NCBI RefSeq assembly: GCF_030272615.1
Contig: NC_081409.1
Location: forward strand, 469,706,573-469,770,572
Direction: 5' to 3'
DNA: 64,000 nt
Source: Cryptomeria japonica
Taxonomy: Eukaryota > Streptophyta > Pinopsida > Cupressales > Cupressaceae
This document shows, one piece after another, positions 11,607 to 23,950 of this stretch (within the stretch, counting starts at the first letter, position 1; each line of letters starts with the position of its first letter). The position numbers were made by a program, and so were the translations under genes. Below the pieces are notes generated by a model. It was not told the origin of the DNA and ran no database searches. It saw nothing but the letters and a program-made list of their open reading frames with translations.

Positions 11607-12439
11607 AGAAATTTATTTCTTTGAAGGAATTTGATGGCAGAGTTGTAAGATTTGGTAATGGCTCCCCCTACATGGTTAAAGGTAAGGTAACTATTTCTCT
11701 TAATGGAAAGAGAAGTGAAAATGATGTCTACTAGGTTCAAGGTTTAAAGCACAACCTTTTGAGTGTGGAACAACTCAATGACATAGGATACCCATTGGAT
11801 TTTAAAAATGGTGTGTGCAAAATCTATGGTAGCAAAGGTAAACTGATTGCAACTGGGAAGAAAACTAAAGGTAACCTATTTCACCTTAATCCTAAAGTCA
11901 ACAACTATTTAATTGCAAAGATAGATGATAGTTGGCTTTGGTATAGGATATTTTGTCATATAAACTTTGATAACATTGTTAAAGTAAGTCCAAGATAGTG
12001 AGAGGTTTGCTTCAGTTGGACAAACTGGTTAATTCTCTGTGTAAAGAATGTCAATTGGGAAAGATGACATCCTCAACTTTTAAGAGAAAATATTTTTCAG
12101 CAGAACATTTGTTAGATTTGGTTCATATAGATCTTTCTGGACCAATAAGAACAAAAAGTATTCAAGATGATAGATATTTTATGATCTTCACTAATGATTT
12201 CTCATGGATGATGTGGGTCACATTATTGAAGGATAAGACTGAAGCATTTGGTAAGGTCAAATAATTCAGGGGCTTAGCTAAGAAGGAGAGCGGTAAGAAG
12301 ATAAAGTGTCTAAGGATAGATCAAGGCAGTGAATTTACTTATGAGGAATTCACTAGGTATTGTGAATAAAATGGTATCAAATGGCATCTTTCTACATAGA
12401 GGACACCACAACAGAATGGTATCACAGAGAGAAACAATC
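11607..12439 (+). pseudogene. C protease end, GAG-pre-integrase and integrase (first part)
   Basis: After the protease motif the translation shows GLKHNLLSVEQLNDIGYPL (11740-11800). The GAG-pre-integrase zinc region then reads WLWYRIFCHINFDNIVKVS, with LCKECQLGK near 12035. The integrase core follows: LVHIDLSGPI (first Asp), IDQGSEFTYEEF (second Asp) and TPQQNGITERNN (Glu). Insertion of the solo LTR at 12440 cuts the protein right after ERNN. Stop codons at 11996-11998 and after NGIK inactivate it. Confidence 0.85.
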
Positions 12440-13345
12440 TGTGAGTCCTCACCTCAACTTAGTCTGACATTTCAGTGGTTTTTTATATTGAGACTATTAC
12501 GGATACTTTATTTTGATGCATTTTGGAATTTAGAACTTATATGATTTCAGGATTTGGATAACATTGCTATATATTGATGATTTATTTATATGCTTTATGA
12601 GATAGAACACTACATGATTTTTGAATAAGATGAAATTGCGGTGATAAATGTCATTATTGAATTTGTAGGACTTTACTATGATAATAGAATTATGATGTAT
12701 GTTTAAGTTTACGAGAATTAGGATGAATTGCCTATGTGAAATTGCTTGGATAAAAGATGTATTTAATTTGTTCAGATGTAAATTGTATGCAACTGATGAT
12801 GTGTATTATTATTCCTATGAATTATATTATATGTGGATATTTGAAAGTTACTAATGTGTAAATTGAGATGCGCAGGAAGTTATCCATGTGACCATGGAAA
12901 TATTACGGAGAACCAAACCTAGACCTATGTATGTTCGTAAGCCAGGGTTTGTCTATTTGGAGAGACAACACCCCATTTGTGTTGTATTTTATTTGTAACA
13001 GTATATGATGCATGTGTGTTAAGTGTTATCTAATTGATTTGTGTAAAATCCACAAGAGATGATTTCATGTATTAAATTGTAAAAATATTTTCTTTGTCAC
13101 TTGACACATATGTGGATTTAAGTTTGAATTTTTATTTTTGTCTCTTGGTGGGAAAGTGTTCAACTATAGATTTTTCAATTAATGTAACGTGATGTCATAA
13201 ATACCTTGGGTAAAGAATCTTTGGGGTGGTCAACATAGGTTTGACCCGAAAATAAACTTTAGAGGGGTTTAAAAAGGGTTAAATGAACACCTAAGGGTAG
13301 TTTAATAGGGTTTCCTAAAGCCCATAAGGTATACCTAAGGGTTAG
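12440..13345 (+). repeat. E-type solo LTR, left segment
   Basis: This is the first 906 bp of the solo LTR, up to the A2 insertion. No ORF or RNA gene is seen. It ends CCTAAGGGTTAG, and GTTAG is the target duplicated by A2. Confidence 0.8.
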
Positions 13346-14543
13346 TGTTAGGCCCAATATGGAAAGCTAATGTACTAAGAGGGGAGGGGTGAATCAGTAC
13401 TTCAAATCCTTTTCTCAACAATATCTTTACTGTTATGCATAAACAGAATAGTGTAGTAACATAAAACAAAACTATAATCAACAGATAACATTCATACATG
13501 ATTCACTCCATAACACAAATATTTTGGTCACACAAAAACTCTTGGTTAGAGAGAAAAACTATGTTGGGGATGGCACCCACAACTTCACTACTACAATAAT
13601 AAAGAGTGCTCGGTTAGAGCTACATTTAGCTATTTTTGATAGCTTACCCTATTAGGAGTATTAAGATCAGTTAGATCTACCTTACTAAAGGATTTATACA
13701 ACACTATATAAGTGTAGCACCTGGTTAAAGGATTTACAATTTATAGACTTGGTTAGAGTCTTTTACCCTATTAAAGGTTTCTCTTACAACTTCAAAATAT
13801 TACAATAAGACTTTACAAATATCTGCAACTTTACATCTGAAATGCTGTAGCAGATTCTATGTGCTCAAAATATGATTACCTTGCCTATAGCATACCTCGG
13901 TAACTCATAAAGTAACTTGGTAAACCCTTCTGTTTACTCTATTCCTCGACTGTTCTCTGATAACCTTCTCAGTGACCTTTGTGTCTCTGTAACAGTCATA
14001 ATACTCTGTGATTTCTCATGTATCACATAAGTCTTGCTTCATACACATGTGCACACACATTTCTCACATTCACACCTCTGTCTAACCCTAAATTCATGTT
14101 GTATAAATAGACTTCTTATGTCGGTGACCAGATTCATTGCTTCGATCTTACAAGCATGATTTCTCAAATAAATAACCATGCAAAATATTTCATTGGTTAG
14201 ATGACCTCAAAATTATACAAAATCTGTATGTGCAATTTCCAATGTGATAATGGTTCTATGTGCCTCGATCTTGTAACACGTTTTCATATGTGTGTCTAGG
14301 TTCAATGAATCTGGTAGTACATTTCACTCGGTGTATATCAACTCAGTGTATTACCTTTACTGCTTGGTAGACATGAAATAACACTTGGTAGACAGCTCGG
14401 TGTATACTGGGCTTTGTGACTGTTTTCCTTCTGTAACCAACTAGGTTGTTCATATCGACTAAATATTTCGGTAGTGGTAACCGACTAGAGTATATAGAAT
14501 GACTTTGTATATAAAACTAATGGCAATTTGATAAGTAGTAACA
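13346..14543 (-). repeat. A2 3' LTR
   Basis: About 1198 bp, direct repeat of 20234-21423. In the sense direction it starts TGTTACTACTTATC and ends GGCCTAACA. The C-rich U5 end is seen here as GAGGGGAGGGGTGAATCAGT near 13380. Confidence 0.92.
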
Positions 14544-14544
14544 A

Positions 14545-14555
14545 TCTCCCCTTTT
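14545..14555 (-). promoter_or_regulatory. A2 polypurine tract
   Basis: The sense strand reads AAAAGGGGAGA directly before the 3' LTR. A second tract (AAAAAGGGGGAG, 14887-14898) lies just after the ORF2 stop. Confidence 0.8.
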
Positions 14556-14913
14556 GACATTAGTTGAGATGTTTGACAAAACTACTTTCAAAGTCATTAC
14601 TCAAAAATCTGTATACTTTACAAAATTTGACTAAACATGCAGTATATACATTAGTCATTGAAATAGTATAATCAAATATACTCCCCTTATCAATATGTTG
14701 TACAAAACTTTGTAATGTGTGCTCGGTGATCAATACTCTGTAATCATTTTTCTTTCCTTTGTTCATTGCTCTTGGATACTCTGCTTATTCTACTCATTCT
14801 CTGCTCGGTATACTCCCCCTATATACTACACTTTGGTTGTTTGATACTTTGAATACTATACACTCTTGATGATATACTCTGATATACTCCCCCTTTTTGA
14901 CAAACATCAAAAT
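14556..14913 (-). other. A2 3' untranslated region
   Basis: About 360 bp between ORF2 and the 3' LTR without coding potential, bounded by the two polypurine tracts. Matches 1803-2112 of A1. Confidence 0.6.
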
Positions 14914-17900
14914 TTAGTTACCATTGGGAGGTGGCAATAGAGCAAAAATGGATTTGTACTTTGTCTTGGCTTCGGTGAGAGCGATAGAGAGTGCATCCTT
15001 TACACTATCCATTAAAGAATTCTATGCATTAATATCAGCCAATAATGAAATTAAGCCATCTAAAGTGCTTCCTTCTTGTGTAGTAGAGAGATAAGTGGCT
15101 CGGTTTACCTATTCTTGAATGGATGAAAGATGAGGAAGGAATAATGTTTGAAGTGTTATTATGTCCATCCTGATCTTATGTTCTTCATTCCTCAGTTCCA
15201 ATTGTTGAGCCATGAGCTGTTGTAGCTTAGTATAAAAATTCTAAACTAAATTAGGCTCGGGGGTCAACTTATTTGAGAGATCAGTGATCTCTTTCTCAAT
15301 TGCTTCTGTTTTATTCTTAATGTCTTTAAGAAATAAAGAAAATGTGCAGAGTTTCTGAAATAATGAAAGAATGTGCTTGAGTTGAGGGGACAACTCAGCA
15401 ATAAATTTGACAAGTTTTACCTTGCCAACAATAATGGATCTCTGTACTTCCTCTATCATTTTAGCAGTTAGCTCCTTGTCTTTTAGTTTTCTCAAGTATT
15501 CAGATGCATCTACTCCAGATGTCTCAATCTGATTTAGGAGTTCATCCAATTGAATATGGATGGCTGCATCGGTTGATACTGTAGCTAAAGGTAGCATATC
15601 AGATAGTAAGGTCTTGACCTTCTGAAGTACTTTATTCTTCTTTTGTATGGCCAGTTGCTTCTCCTATTCAGCCTTTGCTTTGCACAATTCACTGAATTCA
15701 TTGAGTGGTTTCCCTTTCAATGTGGAGATGTCTACATTGGGCAACACTATCGGTTTTGATAAATCAATTTTGAAACTATGCTTCTTCAACTTCTTTTCTT
15801 TACCTTTGACCGGGTGAACCACTACAATAGCTTGAGAGGCTTGAGAACCCTCGGTAGGTTGCTTGGTAGAGAAAACACTTTTGTCAGTTTCTTCAACCTT
15901 GGTAGTGTCCTTCGGTGTCTCGATGCTTGGTGTCTCAGCTGTAACATTTTCCATGCTAGAAGGTGCTGGAGAGGTTTGTTCTTGTGAAGTACCTTCTGTT
16001 GTAGACTTTTGACCTTTGGTGCCTTCACCTATAGCCTGAGGAGCATCAGTTGTAGCAGGTTGATTGATTGGTGGGTAAGGCTAAACTTGTTCCAAATCAG
16101 ATTCACTAGAGACAAGTTTTGCATAAGCATTGCCTTCTATCATTTCTTGTTCAGGTGCCTCTGCATCCATGATATCTTCATCTATTTGAATGGTGACAGC
16201 AGGGTTTTACTTGGTGACATCAGGCTCTTGGTCGGTGACATCGGCTATTTCCACTGTAGATTGTTCACCAGCATTCTTTCTTCGAAAGATGGTCTTCCAT
16301 TGCTCTTTTGTTTCCTTTTCCACTTCTATATACAGGCCATTCATCAATTTCAAGGCCTTTTGTTTTACTGTAAATTGAGTTTGGCTGTTTGTCAGATGTT
16401 CTTTTATTTCAACAACCGACATATTAGGAAAGAGATGCACCAAACTTCTTTCTCTGATTTGTTTCTCCGAGTCTAGGGCATATTGCCATCTGGTTTCAAT
16501 ATGTGCATATAATTCCATAGGAATAGAATTACATATTTCTAATGGGACAACTCAGAATTTGAGAAGTGTGCAAATGACAGCTTCTTCAATTTGCCTCTTT
16601 TCATTAGTAGATCTAGATTCATATTTGAATCCACCAAATCCACCATATTCCTTTAGATTATTACAAAAAATTTCTACACTATGTACATCTACCTTCTTGC
16701 TTTTCACAATCTGAAATTTATTTGCATCTTCAGATTCAGTATCACTCAACTCTTTTGGCAAAATGAGTCTCCGAGTAGATTTCTTGTAAGTTCTAGTTAC
16801 CTTAGGAATGACAATAGTCTTTTGTTTCTTACTTGGTAATGTAGCAGATGCCCTTGTGTTAGGTCTCTTTGTTGGAGGGGTCAGTAGGGCCATTGAAGTG
16901 TCCTTTTTGTTTCTCTTCAACACTTTTCCCTTAGGCAATTCGGTGCTAAGTGTTATGGTTGCTTCTTGGGCTTCTGTCTCCTCTTCGGTGATGGCTAGAA
17001 CTCCTTTGACAAGTGTGGAGGAAGACTCTTCTCCAAATTTCTCAGTTAATGCCTTAATCATCTTTGTAGCTTTTCTTGTAGCCTTAGGTACTACAATGCT
17101 CATTTTTACTTTTTCCTTCATCTTTTCATAGGTTCCATACCTCAGCTTGGTAGTATGCCTTGGCAATGATAGATAGGCATCAATTTGCTATTGTGTGATA
17201 TCAAAATCAATCTCGTAACCCATAGGTGACAAAGATTGATTCCTCAGTTCCACAACATTCACATAATAGTAATCGGTGTCAACCTCAAAACATATTTCAT
17301 CTTTTTATTTTTCTACTAGCTGTGGTGGAATTCGGTACCTGTTATGCATTTTCTCTTGGAGCTTGCTAAAGTAATCATCCATTATATCATTAAAGTTATC
17401 ACCTAACTTCTTGATGAAGTCATTGATCTGATGGGTGATTGGTCGGTGTAGTTCCCAAACAACTTTACTGACTGTTGGAAAAAACTTCTCAAAATAGAAA
17501 AACATACATACAAGTAGTGATCCAAATTTTAGAGTATTTGCCGAGTTGTTCTTCTTCGGCTTCTTGATTGTGTGTAGATTTTCAAACAAGTTCTTCAGCA
17601 ATACTTCACACAAGTCAATTTTCATGCCTTTCTTAACAATTTTGTATGCTAAGTCCACTGTTGCACAGGGTACACTATTTTCCCTTGCCGATTGGAAGAA
17701 ACAGTAACCAATTACTCTAATGGAAAATTTGAGTTCAGGATCAGTGACATTGTTCAGCTTCAGACCTCTGTAATCCGATTCAACTCCAGTCAAACTAATC
17801 AATTCCTTGTATGATATCATTTTTTGTGCACGGGCATGATCTTAGATAGGATATCCAGTGATCAAATGAATGATTTCTTTAGTGATCTTAAATGGTTGCT

Positions 17901-18264
17901 CTTGTAGCTAGATGAAATCATCATACACTCTACTTAGTACAAACTTGACCCACTAGGGTTTGAACACACAGGGATAGGTTAGGGCTTCAGTCAATCCCTT
18001 GATTTTGATATGCTCATACTTGCTATCCATTTTACCATCTGTGCACAATTCATCATATGCATATTTGATCTCAACATGACCGAGTTCTTCAACATGACAT
18101 TTTGTGAAGAATCTCACATCCTCGACTAACAAGACTCGATCTGGGATGAGTGAAAAAGCAGTTTTGTCATCTGGTGCAGATGCAATTTTGGGAGTCAAAG
18201 AGTATTTTAGTGAGGGCTTTTCTACATTTGTGACAACAATGGGGTCTTGGATCTTAGATGCCAT
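14914..18264 (-). pseudogene. Family-A ORF2, about 1116-aa protein of unknown function (nonsense codons only)
   Basis: The start is MASKIQDPIVV at 18264 and the stop is the TAA at 14914-14916. The 3351-nt span is a multiple of three, and every long segment lies in one frame. The interruptions are stop codons only (for example at 17953, 17305, 16552, 16207, 15664 and 15241). Layout: N-terminal globular region of about 500 residues (blocks ITKEIIHLITGYPI and LEIDLCEVLL-like helices, an FFYFEKFFPTVSKVVWEL segment), a basic linker (TKRPNTRASATLPSKKQK), a helical block with SEKQIRERSLVHLFPNMS, a Thr/Pro/Glu linker, a basic KHSFKIDLSKPIVLPNVD segment, and a long coiled-coil C-terminus ending PPPNGN. 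No enzyme motif is visible. The match to B ORF2 argues that the protein matters to the element. Confidence 0.82.
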
Positions 18265-18818
18265 TTTGATTTCAGATAAAAATTGACATAGGAACCTTAG
18301 GGTTTGAGAACTAAACAAATGATATACGCTTCACACTCAGTAGATAATAACAACTTAATGAGTTTGGTAAACCAGCTTAGCAATGCGATGAGATTCGATG
18401 TAAATACCTTAGATTTTGCTTTGAAGATGGTTTGATTGCCTTGATTTGCTTTGCTCTTCTTCTCGAAAACTTGGTGAATGAAAATGACTGCGAAAAACCT
18501 TTTAAATACTCAAAAATACCTTGTTGGGCTCCGTGCAAGTTAGGTTAAAGACATTAAGTGCACTCAGTTTACTTAACTTTCTTTCCCTTTTTCTTGTGCT
18601 TTAATCGAGTAACCAGATTTCCTTCATATACCGACTAGACAGGCTTCCTAAATTCATCGACTTAATAGTTTTCCTGTAAAGTGCTTCAAAAGACTTTGAT
18701 AGAATTTCAAACTTACTACTAGATCTTACTATGCAGATTTTGAATTCAGTACATACTAAAATAGGAACTATTTAAGATTTAACCTTGTGAGAATGTAGTC
18801 CCTTCATACCTTTACTGA
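18265..18818 (-). other. Spacer between A2 ORF1 and ORF2
   Basis: 554 bp without coding potential. It occupies the same place as the 450-bp spacer of family B. No convincing TATA box or splice junction was found. Confidence 0.5.
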
Positions 18819-20171
18819 TTAATTTGGAGTGGGAGCACCTAACTCGGTAGGTAAGGTGCTTTCTTTATTTGACACAATTTCCTTCTTTCTCCAAATCATC
18901 TTTAATTTCTCTTTTATTTCCTCAGTGTCTTTTCTAGGTTGATCTCTGCAATCTCCAGCCAAGTGTCCAACTTTGTGACAATGAAAACATGCCATACCAA
19001 GATTTCTCCATGATCTTTGGTTATTCATTCCAAACCTTATAAAGAAGTTGGCACTTATATGTCCATATCTTCCACAACATTCACACCATATCCTTGTATT
19101 GTAATCCCATGGTACTGCAGAATATTGTTGGTAAGGATCTGTGTGAGTTAGTTAACCTCTAGTATTTGCTTGGTGTGCAGACCACATGTGGTTCTTTTGC
19201 TTAAACCAACACTTCTCGGTACTATGTCCATATCTATTGTAGTTTTTACAAAACCCTTTGAATTTTTCCTTCTGATAATTGTTAACAGACTTTGTCCTAC
19301 AATGATTAGATGTGTGACCATATTTATTGCAATTGTAGCAATAACCATTGGTCTTAGTGGTATTTGGTTGCTTACCTTTTCTAATTTGACACATGTTGGC
19401 AGTATGACCTTGATTTCCATAGTAGTAGCAAATAGGCTTCTTCCTTTTGATGTTATTCCTTCTTCCAGCTTGTTTTGATGATTCTCCTCTCTCAGTAGTG
19501 CAGATTCCCTTCTTGGTAGAGTCTTTTCCTTTGTAACTGAGTCCTCCTTCTTTGTAGGGTTGTCTTGTGTTCAGTTGCTCATCCAACATCTTTGATGCTT
19601 CATAACTCTTCTTCAATGTTTCCTTGGATTTATTCTCTATTTCAAGTTCATTGCTCAACCTTGATACTTCAAGTTTCAATGCTTGGTTCTCATCATTTTT
19701 CAGATTTGCTTCATGATGTGTATAACCTAGTTGATCTGTCAGATTTTGTTGAATACCAGTTATCCTTATGATTTCATCATTCTTATCAGATACTAAGACT
19801 TCAAGTTGTTATTTCTCTCTTTGTAGATCTCTTGCTTTATCCTCGGCTATCCTTAGTGCATCTAGGTTTTCAGTCATCTATGTACTAAAATGTTCATGTT
19901 CTCTTTTCATTGCTTTTAGTTGATCAGCCAATGCTTTGTTCTTTTCTTTCAACATTCCAATCATTTCTTCAGCTTCTTCAGATATACTGTTCTTAGATGA
20001 TGTCTCAATTTGTTCCACTAACTCTTGAGAATCCTGCAAGTCATCAGATAATCTTCTCCTTACTTTCAGAGATTTTTGCATTTGCCTTTGCATGTCTGCA
20101 ATCACTTGATTTGCATTATCCAGCTCTTCTTGTAGATACACAATCCTCCAAGATTCTTTATAGCCTTCCAT
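18819..20171 (-). pseudogene. Family-A ORF1: coiled coil plus five CCHC zinc knuckles (nonsense codons only)
   Basis: The start is MEGYKESWRIV at 20171, 49 bases after the PBS; the stop is the TAA at 18819-18821. The product is 450 residues in one continuous frame with a few nonsense codons. Residues 1 to about 200 are a coiled coil (LQEELDNANQVIADMQ, LKEKNKALADQLK). Zinc knuckles follow: CYYYGNQGHTANMC (about 248-261, second Cys lost), CYNCNKYGHTSNHC (278-291), CKNYNRYGHSTEKC (308-321, second Cys lost), a fourth near 19070 lacking its last Cys, and CFHCHKVGHLAGDC (395-408). This is a nucleocapsid-like protein without a recognisable capsid or gag core. It probably binds element RNA or self-assembles through the coiled coil. 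Confidence 0.82.
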
Positions 20172-20219
20172 TGATAAGATCTTTCTCTTTAGGTAGTTAA
20201 ACCCTTTTCCAAGATTCAA

Positions 20220-20231
20220 GCTCTGATACCA
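20220..20231 (-). promoter_or_regulatory. A2 primer binding site (initiator tRNA-Met)
   Basis: The minus strand reads TGGTATCAGAGC two bases inside the 5' LTR end. It fixes element orientation and the copia-type priming tRNA. Confidence 0.9.
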
Positions 20232-20233
20232 AT

Positions 20234-21423
20234 TGTTAGGCCCAATATGGAAAGCTAATGTACTGAGAGGGGAGGGGTGAATCAGTACTTCAAATCCTTT
20301 TCTCAACAATATCTTTACTATTATGCATAAACAAAATAGTGCATTAACATAAAACAAAACTATAATCAACAGATAACATTCATACATGATTCACTCCATA
20401 ACACAAATATTTTGGTCACGTAGAAACTCTTAGTTAGAGAGAAAAACTGCGGACCCACAACTTCACTACTGCAATAATAAAGAGTGCTCGGTTAGAGCTA
20501 CATTTAGCTATTTTTGATAGCTTACCCTGTTAGGAGTATTAAGATCAGTTAGATCTACCTTACTAAAGGATTTATACAACACTATATAAGTGTAGCACTT
20601 GGTTAAAGGATTTACAATTTATAGACTTGGTTAGAGTCTTTTACCCTGTTAAAGGTTTCTCTTACAACTTCAAAATATTACAATAAGACTTTACAAATAT
20701 CTGCAACTTTACATCTGAAATGTTGTAGTAGATTCTATGTGCTCAAAATAAGATTACGTTGCCTATAGCATACCTCGGTAACTCATAAAGTAACTCGGTA
20801 AACCCTTCTATTTACTCTGTTCCTCGACTGTTCTCTGATAACCTTCTCGGTGACCTCTGTGTCTCTGTAACAGTCATAATACTCTGTTATTTCTCATGTA
20901 TCACATAAGTCTTGCTTCATACACATATGTGAACACACATTTCTCACATTCACACCTCTGTCTAACCCTAAATTCATGTTGTATAAATAGACTTCTTATG
21001 TCGGTGATCTAATTCATTGCTTTGATCTTACAAACATGATTTCTTGAATAAATAACCATGGAAAATATTTCATTGGTTAGATGACCTCAAAATTATACAA
21101 AATCTGTATGTGCAATTTCTAATGTGATAATGGTTCTGTGTGCCTCAATCTTGTAACACGTTTTCATATGTGTGTCTAGGTTCAATGAATCTGGTAATAC
21201 ATTTCACTCGGTGTATATCAACTTGGTGTATTATCTTTACTACTCGGTAGACATGAAATAACACTCGGTAGACAACTCGGTGTATATTGGGCTTTGTGAC
21301 TATTTTCCTTCTGTAACCGACTAGGCTGTTCATACCGACTAAATATTTCGGTCGTGGTAACCGACTAGAGTATATAGAATGACTTTGTATATAAAACTAA
21401 TGGCAATTTGATAAGTAATAACA
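20234..21423 (-). repeat. A2 5' LTR
   Basis: About 1190 bp, direct repeat of 13346-14543, with TG/CA ends and the GTTAG duplication outside. A TATTTATA core promoter lies on the sense strand near 20990. Confidence 0.92.
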
Positions 21424-22150
21424 GTTAGGGGTAATTTAATGCAAGTTTCTACTCCCAAGGGACTTTTTAGACACCCTAAAAATTGACTTTTCTGAGTTGT
21501 GCGAAAATTGAAATTAGAAGCTTGAACCTAGTTGTAAACTTTCCTTTTCGAATGAGAGTTCACTTTCCCATTCTATCTTACCTTCCTCTTTAGTTTTTAG
21601 AAACTTGTGAGAACTCTCACAATGGGCTTCTTAAGCAAGAATTAGAAAATTTGTGGGTAATCACCCACTCTCCATTTTTGGAGACAAGAGGAATTTTGAA
21701 AAGAATAGAATTGATTTCAAATAGAGAATTTTGGCTAAGGGTAGAAGCAGAAGAACCATGAAATTGGGCAGCTCATCCTCAACAACACTAACCTACCTTT
21801 GGGCAGATTAAGGTTGGTTGTATTCTTCTTAAAATGGCTTCTTTTTGCATGTGTTTGAAAGTATGTTGGTGTAAAAGATTTGCTTCCTTGTATGTCCTTT
21901 TGGGAATTTCATTTGGTAGTTTGTATTATGTTTTGTATGTGTTTTTTGGGAGTCATCAAGACCTCTTACTCTTGGGAGAGAGGAGAAATCTTGTGGTTGG
22001 TAGAAGTGACAACCCTCGAGTGAGAGACTCTCGTTATGAGAGCAATCACAAGGGATTTTTGTGTGACCCTTGCTGCATGGCCTGTTTGTGCAATGGGGGT
22101 CATAAGGAGGGAAATAAGGCTAGAATGCCTTGGGGGCCATAAGGAATAAG

Positions 22151-22252
22151 GGGTATTGGTCCACTACCACCCTTAAAAAGGTATTGAGCTACATGTTTTC
22201 CATACTTGCAGTTCTCCTCAGGGTATTGGTCCACTACCACCCTTAAAAAGGT
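22151..22252 (+). repeat. 32-bp exact direct repeat inside the solo LTR
   Basis: The unit GGGTATTGGTCCACTACCAC with its 12 following bases occurs at 22151-22182 and again at 22221-22252, 70 bp apart. Confidence 0.85.
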
Positions 22253-23392
22253 CATTACCAAAGTGTGGTGCAATGTAGCCGGGATGGGAGTGTGTTTGAA
22301 TTTGTGTGCATTCTGTCTCCTTTGTGTTTGCATGTTTGTTTCCCATCTAGGGCTTGGTTCTTTGAGCTTGGGGGTGGCTACCAGTTAGCCTAGGCTAGGA
22401 GGTGAGCACTCCATGGTCATAGTTCTGATTTACATTGCAGGATTGTCGGAAGAAAAGAGTAGGACAAGTGGAAGGTTGCAGGAGTTATTGGTTGTAGGAA
22501 ATTTATTTGTAAATGTAATTTTTATTTGAAAGAAACAAAAAGGGGTCCTCATTTGTTGGTAATGAGAGACCCATTGTATAGTGATAAAAGTGTTATCTTG
22601 AAATACGTTTCCTTTAAAAAAAAAAAAAGTTGTAATATTTTAGTATGCTATTTATTGCAGAAAAGAATTTGTGCATTTATAAATTTAGAATTTTTCCAAA
22701 GCTCAAAATGTTATATTTGATGTGTTTTTTTTTTGTATTAAATTGCAATGCAAGAAAGTTACTTAATTCGTATGCATTCGAAATAAAATAGAAAAATAAA
22801 AAAAATAAAATAATGAGATTAGTGTTGCATGCATATTATAGGCTGCATATAATTCATTTAAATTATGTTTTCTGTAAATGCACTTTAGAACAAAATATTT
22901 TCTGGAAAACTATCCTTTCATTTATTTCAGAAATTAGTATCTACATAGATAGTTTATCTAGTAAATGTAAAATTTTAACTTGTTAAATTTGCTGTGTGAA
23001 ATTAACTATGATCAGTCTATTACTTTATGCCTAGGATAAAACAAATCTGTCTTTTTATTAATTGTTGTAGGTTTTTGCAAAGTCTGTAAATTTATTTATT
23101 TCAAAAATGATAATCGCTATTCTAATATAGTCTTTATTAAATAAAATCTAGATTATTTAGTTGCTGGTAAAACTAATAAATCTAGTCATGTATATAGCAG
23201 AAGGTAGAAATAAAATACCTGTATAGTTATTGCTTAGAAAAATATATATATATACCCTTGCTGTAAATGAATTAGGAAAGTATTAATCCATTTATATTTT
23301 TTTTTTATATATCTAAAATCAGAATAATGGTCACCAAAATAAAAATAATGTATTTATGCCTGCATGTATATATATAAAAAAAATGTTATGAA

Positions 23393-23427
23393 TATGTATA
23401 TATATATATGTATATATATATATATAC

Positions 23428-23462
<35 letters not shown>

Positions 23463-23487
23463 CATATATATATACATATATATATAC

Positions 23488-23518
<31 letters not shown>

Positions 23519-23556
23519 CATATATATATATACATATATATATATAAATATATAAT
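23393..23556. repeat. TATATACATA-type microsatellite
   Basis: About 160 bp of TA dinucleotides interrupted by CATA at irregular intervals. The sequence is self-complementary and can form long hairpins. Confidence 0.9.
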
Positions 23557-23635
23557 TATATTTAAAAAATAAAAATAACAAATTAAATTTTGTTTTAAAT
23601 AAAACAAAAAAAAAATATAAAAAAAAAAATTTAAA

Positions 23636-23950
23636 ACTTATTGGGGCTCGGCCCCTACGGTTACCCCACAGGGTGGCCCTTCTACACAGTGGGCGTGGGC
23701 TCCCCAGTGGCGGCCGCAGCCACCACTGTGGGCCGCAACCCATAGTGGAAGGCCTCGGCCTCCACTATGAGCAGCGACCCACAGCGATGGTGCCGCCGTC
23801 TCTGTGGGGAGCAAGCCCCCCATCGGCCGCCTCTTCCACTTTCGCTCGCCCATTGCGAAACACGCCACTCCCTCCCTTGCTGCAACTCAGCTGATCCCGC
23901 CATGGCCGCCGCCCGAGCTCCCCTACAAACAAAGAAAATAAAATGGAACC
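23636..23950. other. GC-rich island in the solo LTR
   Basis: About 300 bp of strongly GC-rich sequence (CGGCCGC, GCCGCCGTC and similar) between two TA microsatellites, in otherwise AT-rich DNA. Open frames cross it on both strands, but none has a recognisable domain. It may be part of the transcribed R/U5 region of the LTR. Confidence 0.65.

Larger units (their letters stand above)
13346..21423 (-). mobile_element. A2: complete pol-less family-A LTR retrotransposon
   Basis: This 8078-bp element is structurally complete. Its two LTRs (20234-21423 as 5' and 13346-14543 as 3' on the minus strand) begin TG and end CA, and the TSD is GTTAG (13341-13345 and 21424-21428). It has an initiator-Met PBS, two polypurine tracts and two ORFs on the minus strand. 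The 5.7-kb interior has no protease, integrase, RT or RNase H. By eye the first 250 bp of the two LTRs differ by about nine substitutions, mostly transitions, and one short deletion, so the insertion is moderately recent. Movement must have used enzymes from another element. Copia element C is a candidate because PBS, PPT and LTR ends match. Confidence 0.9.
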
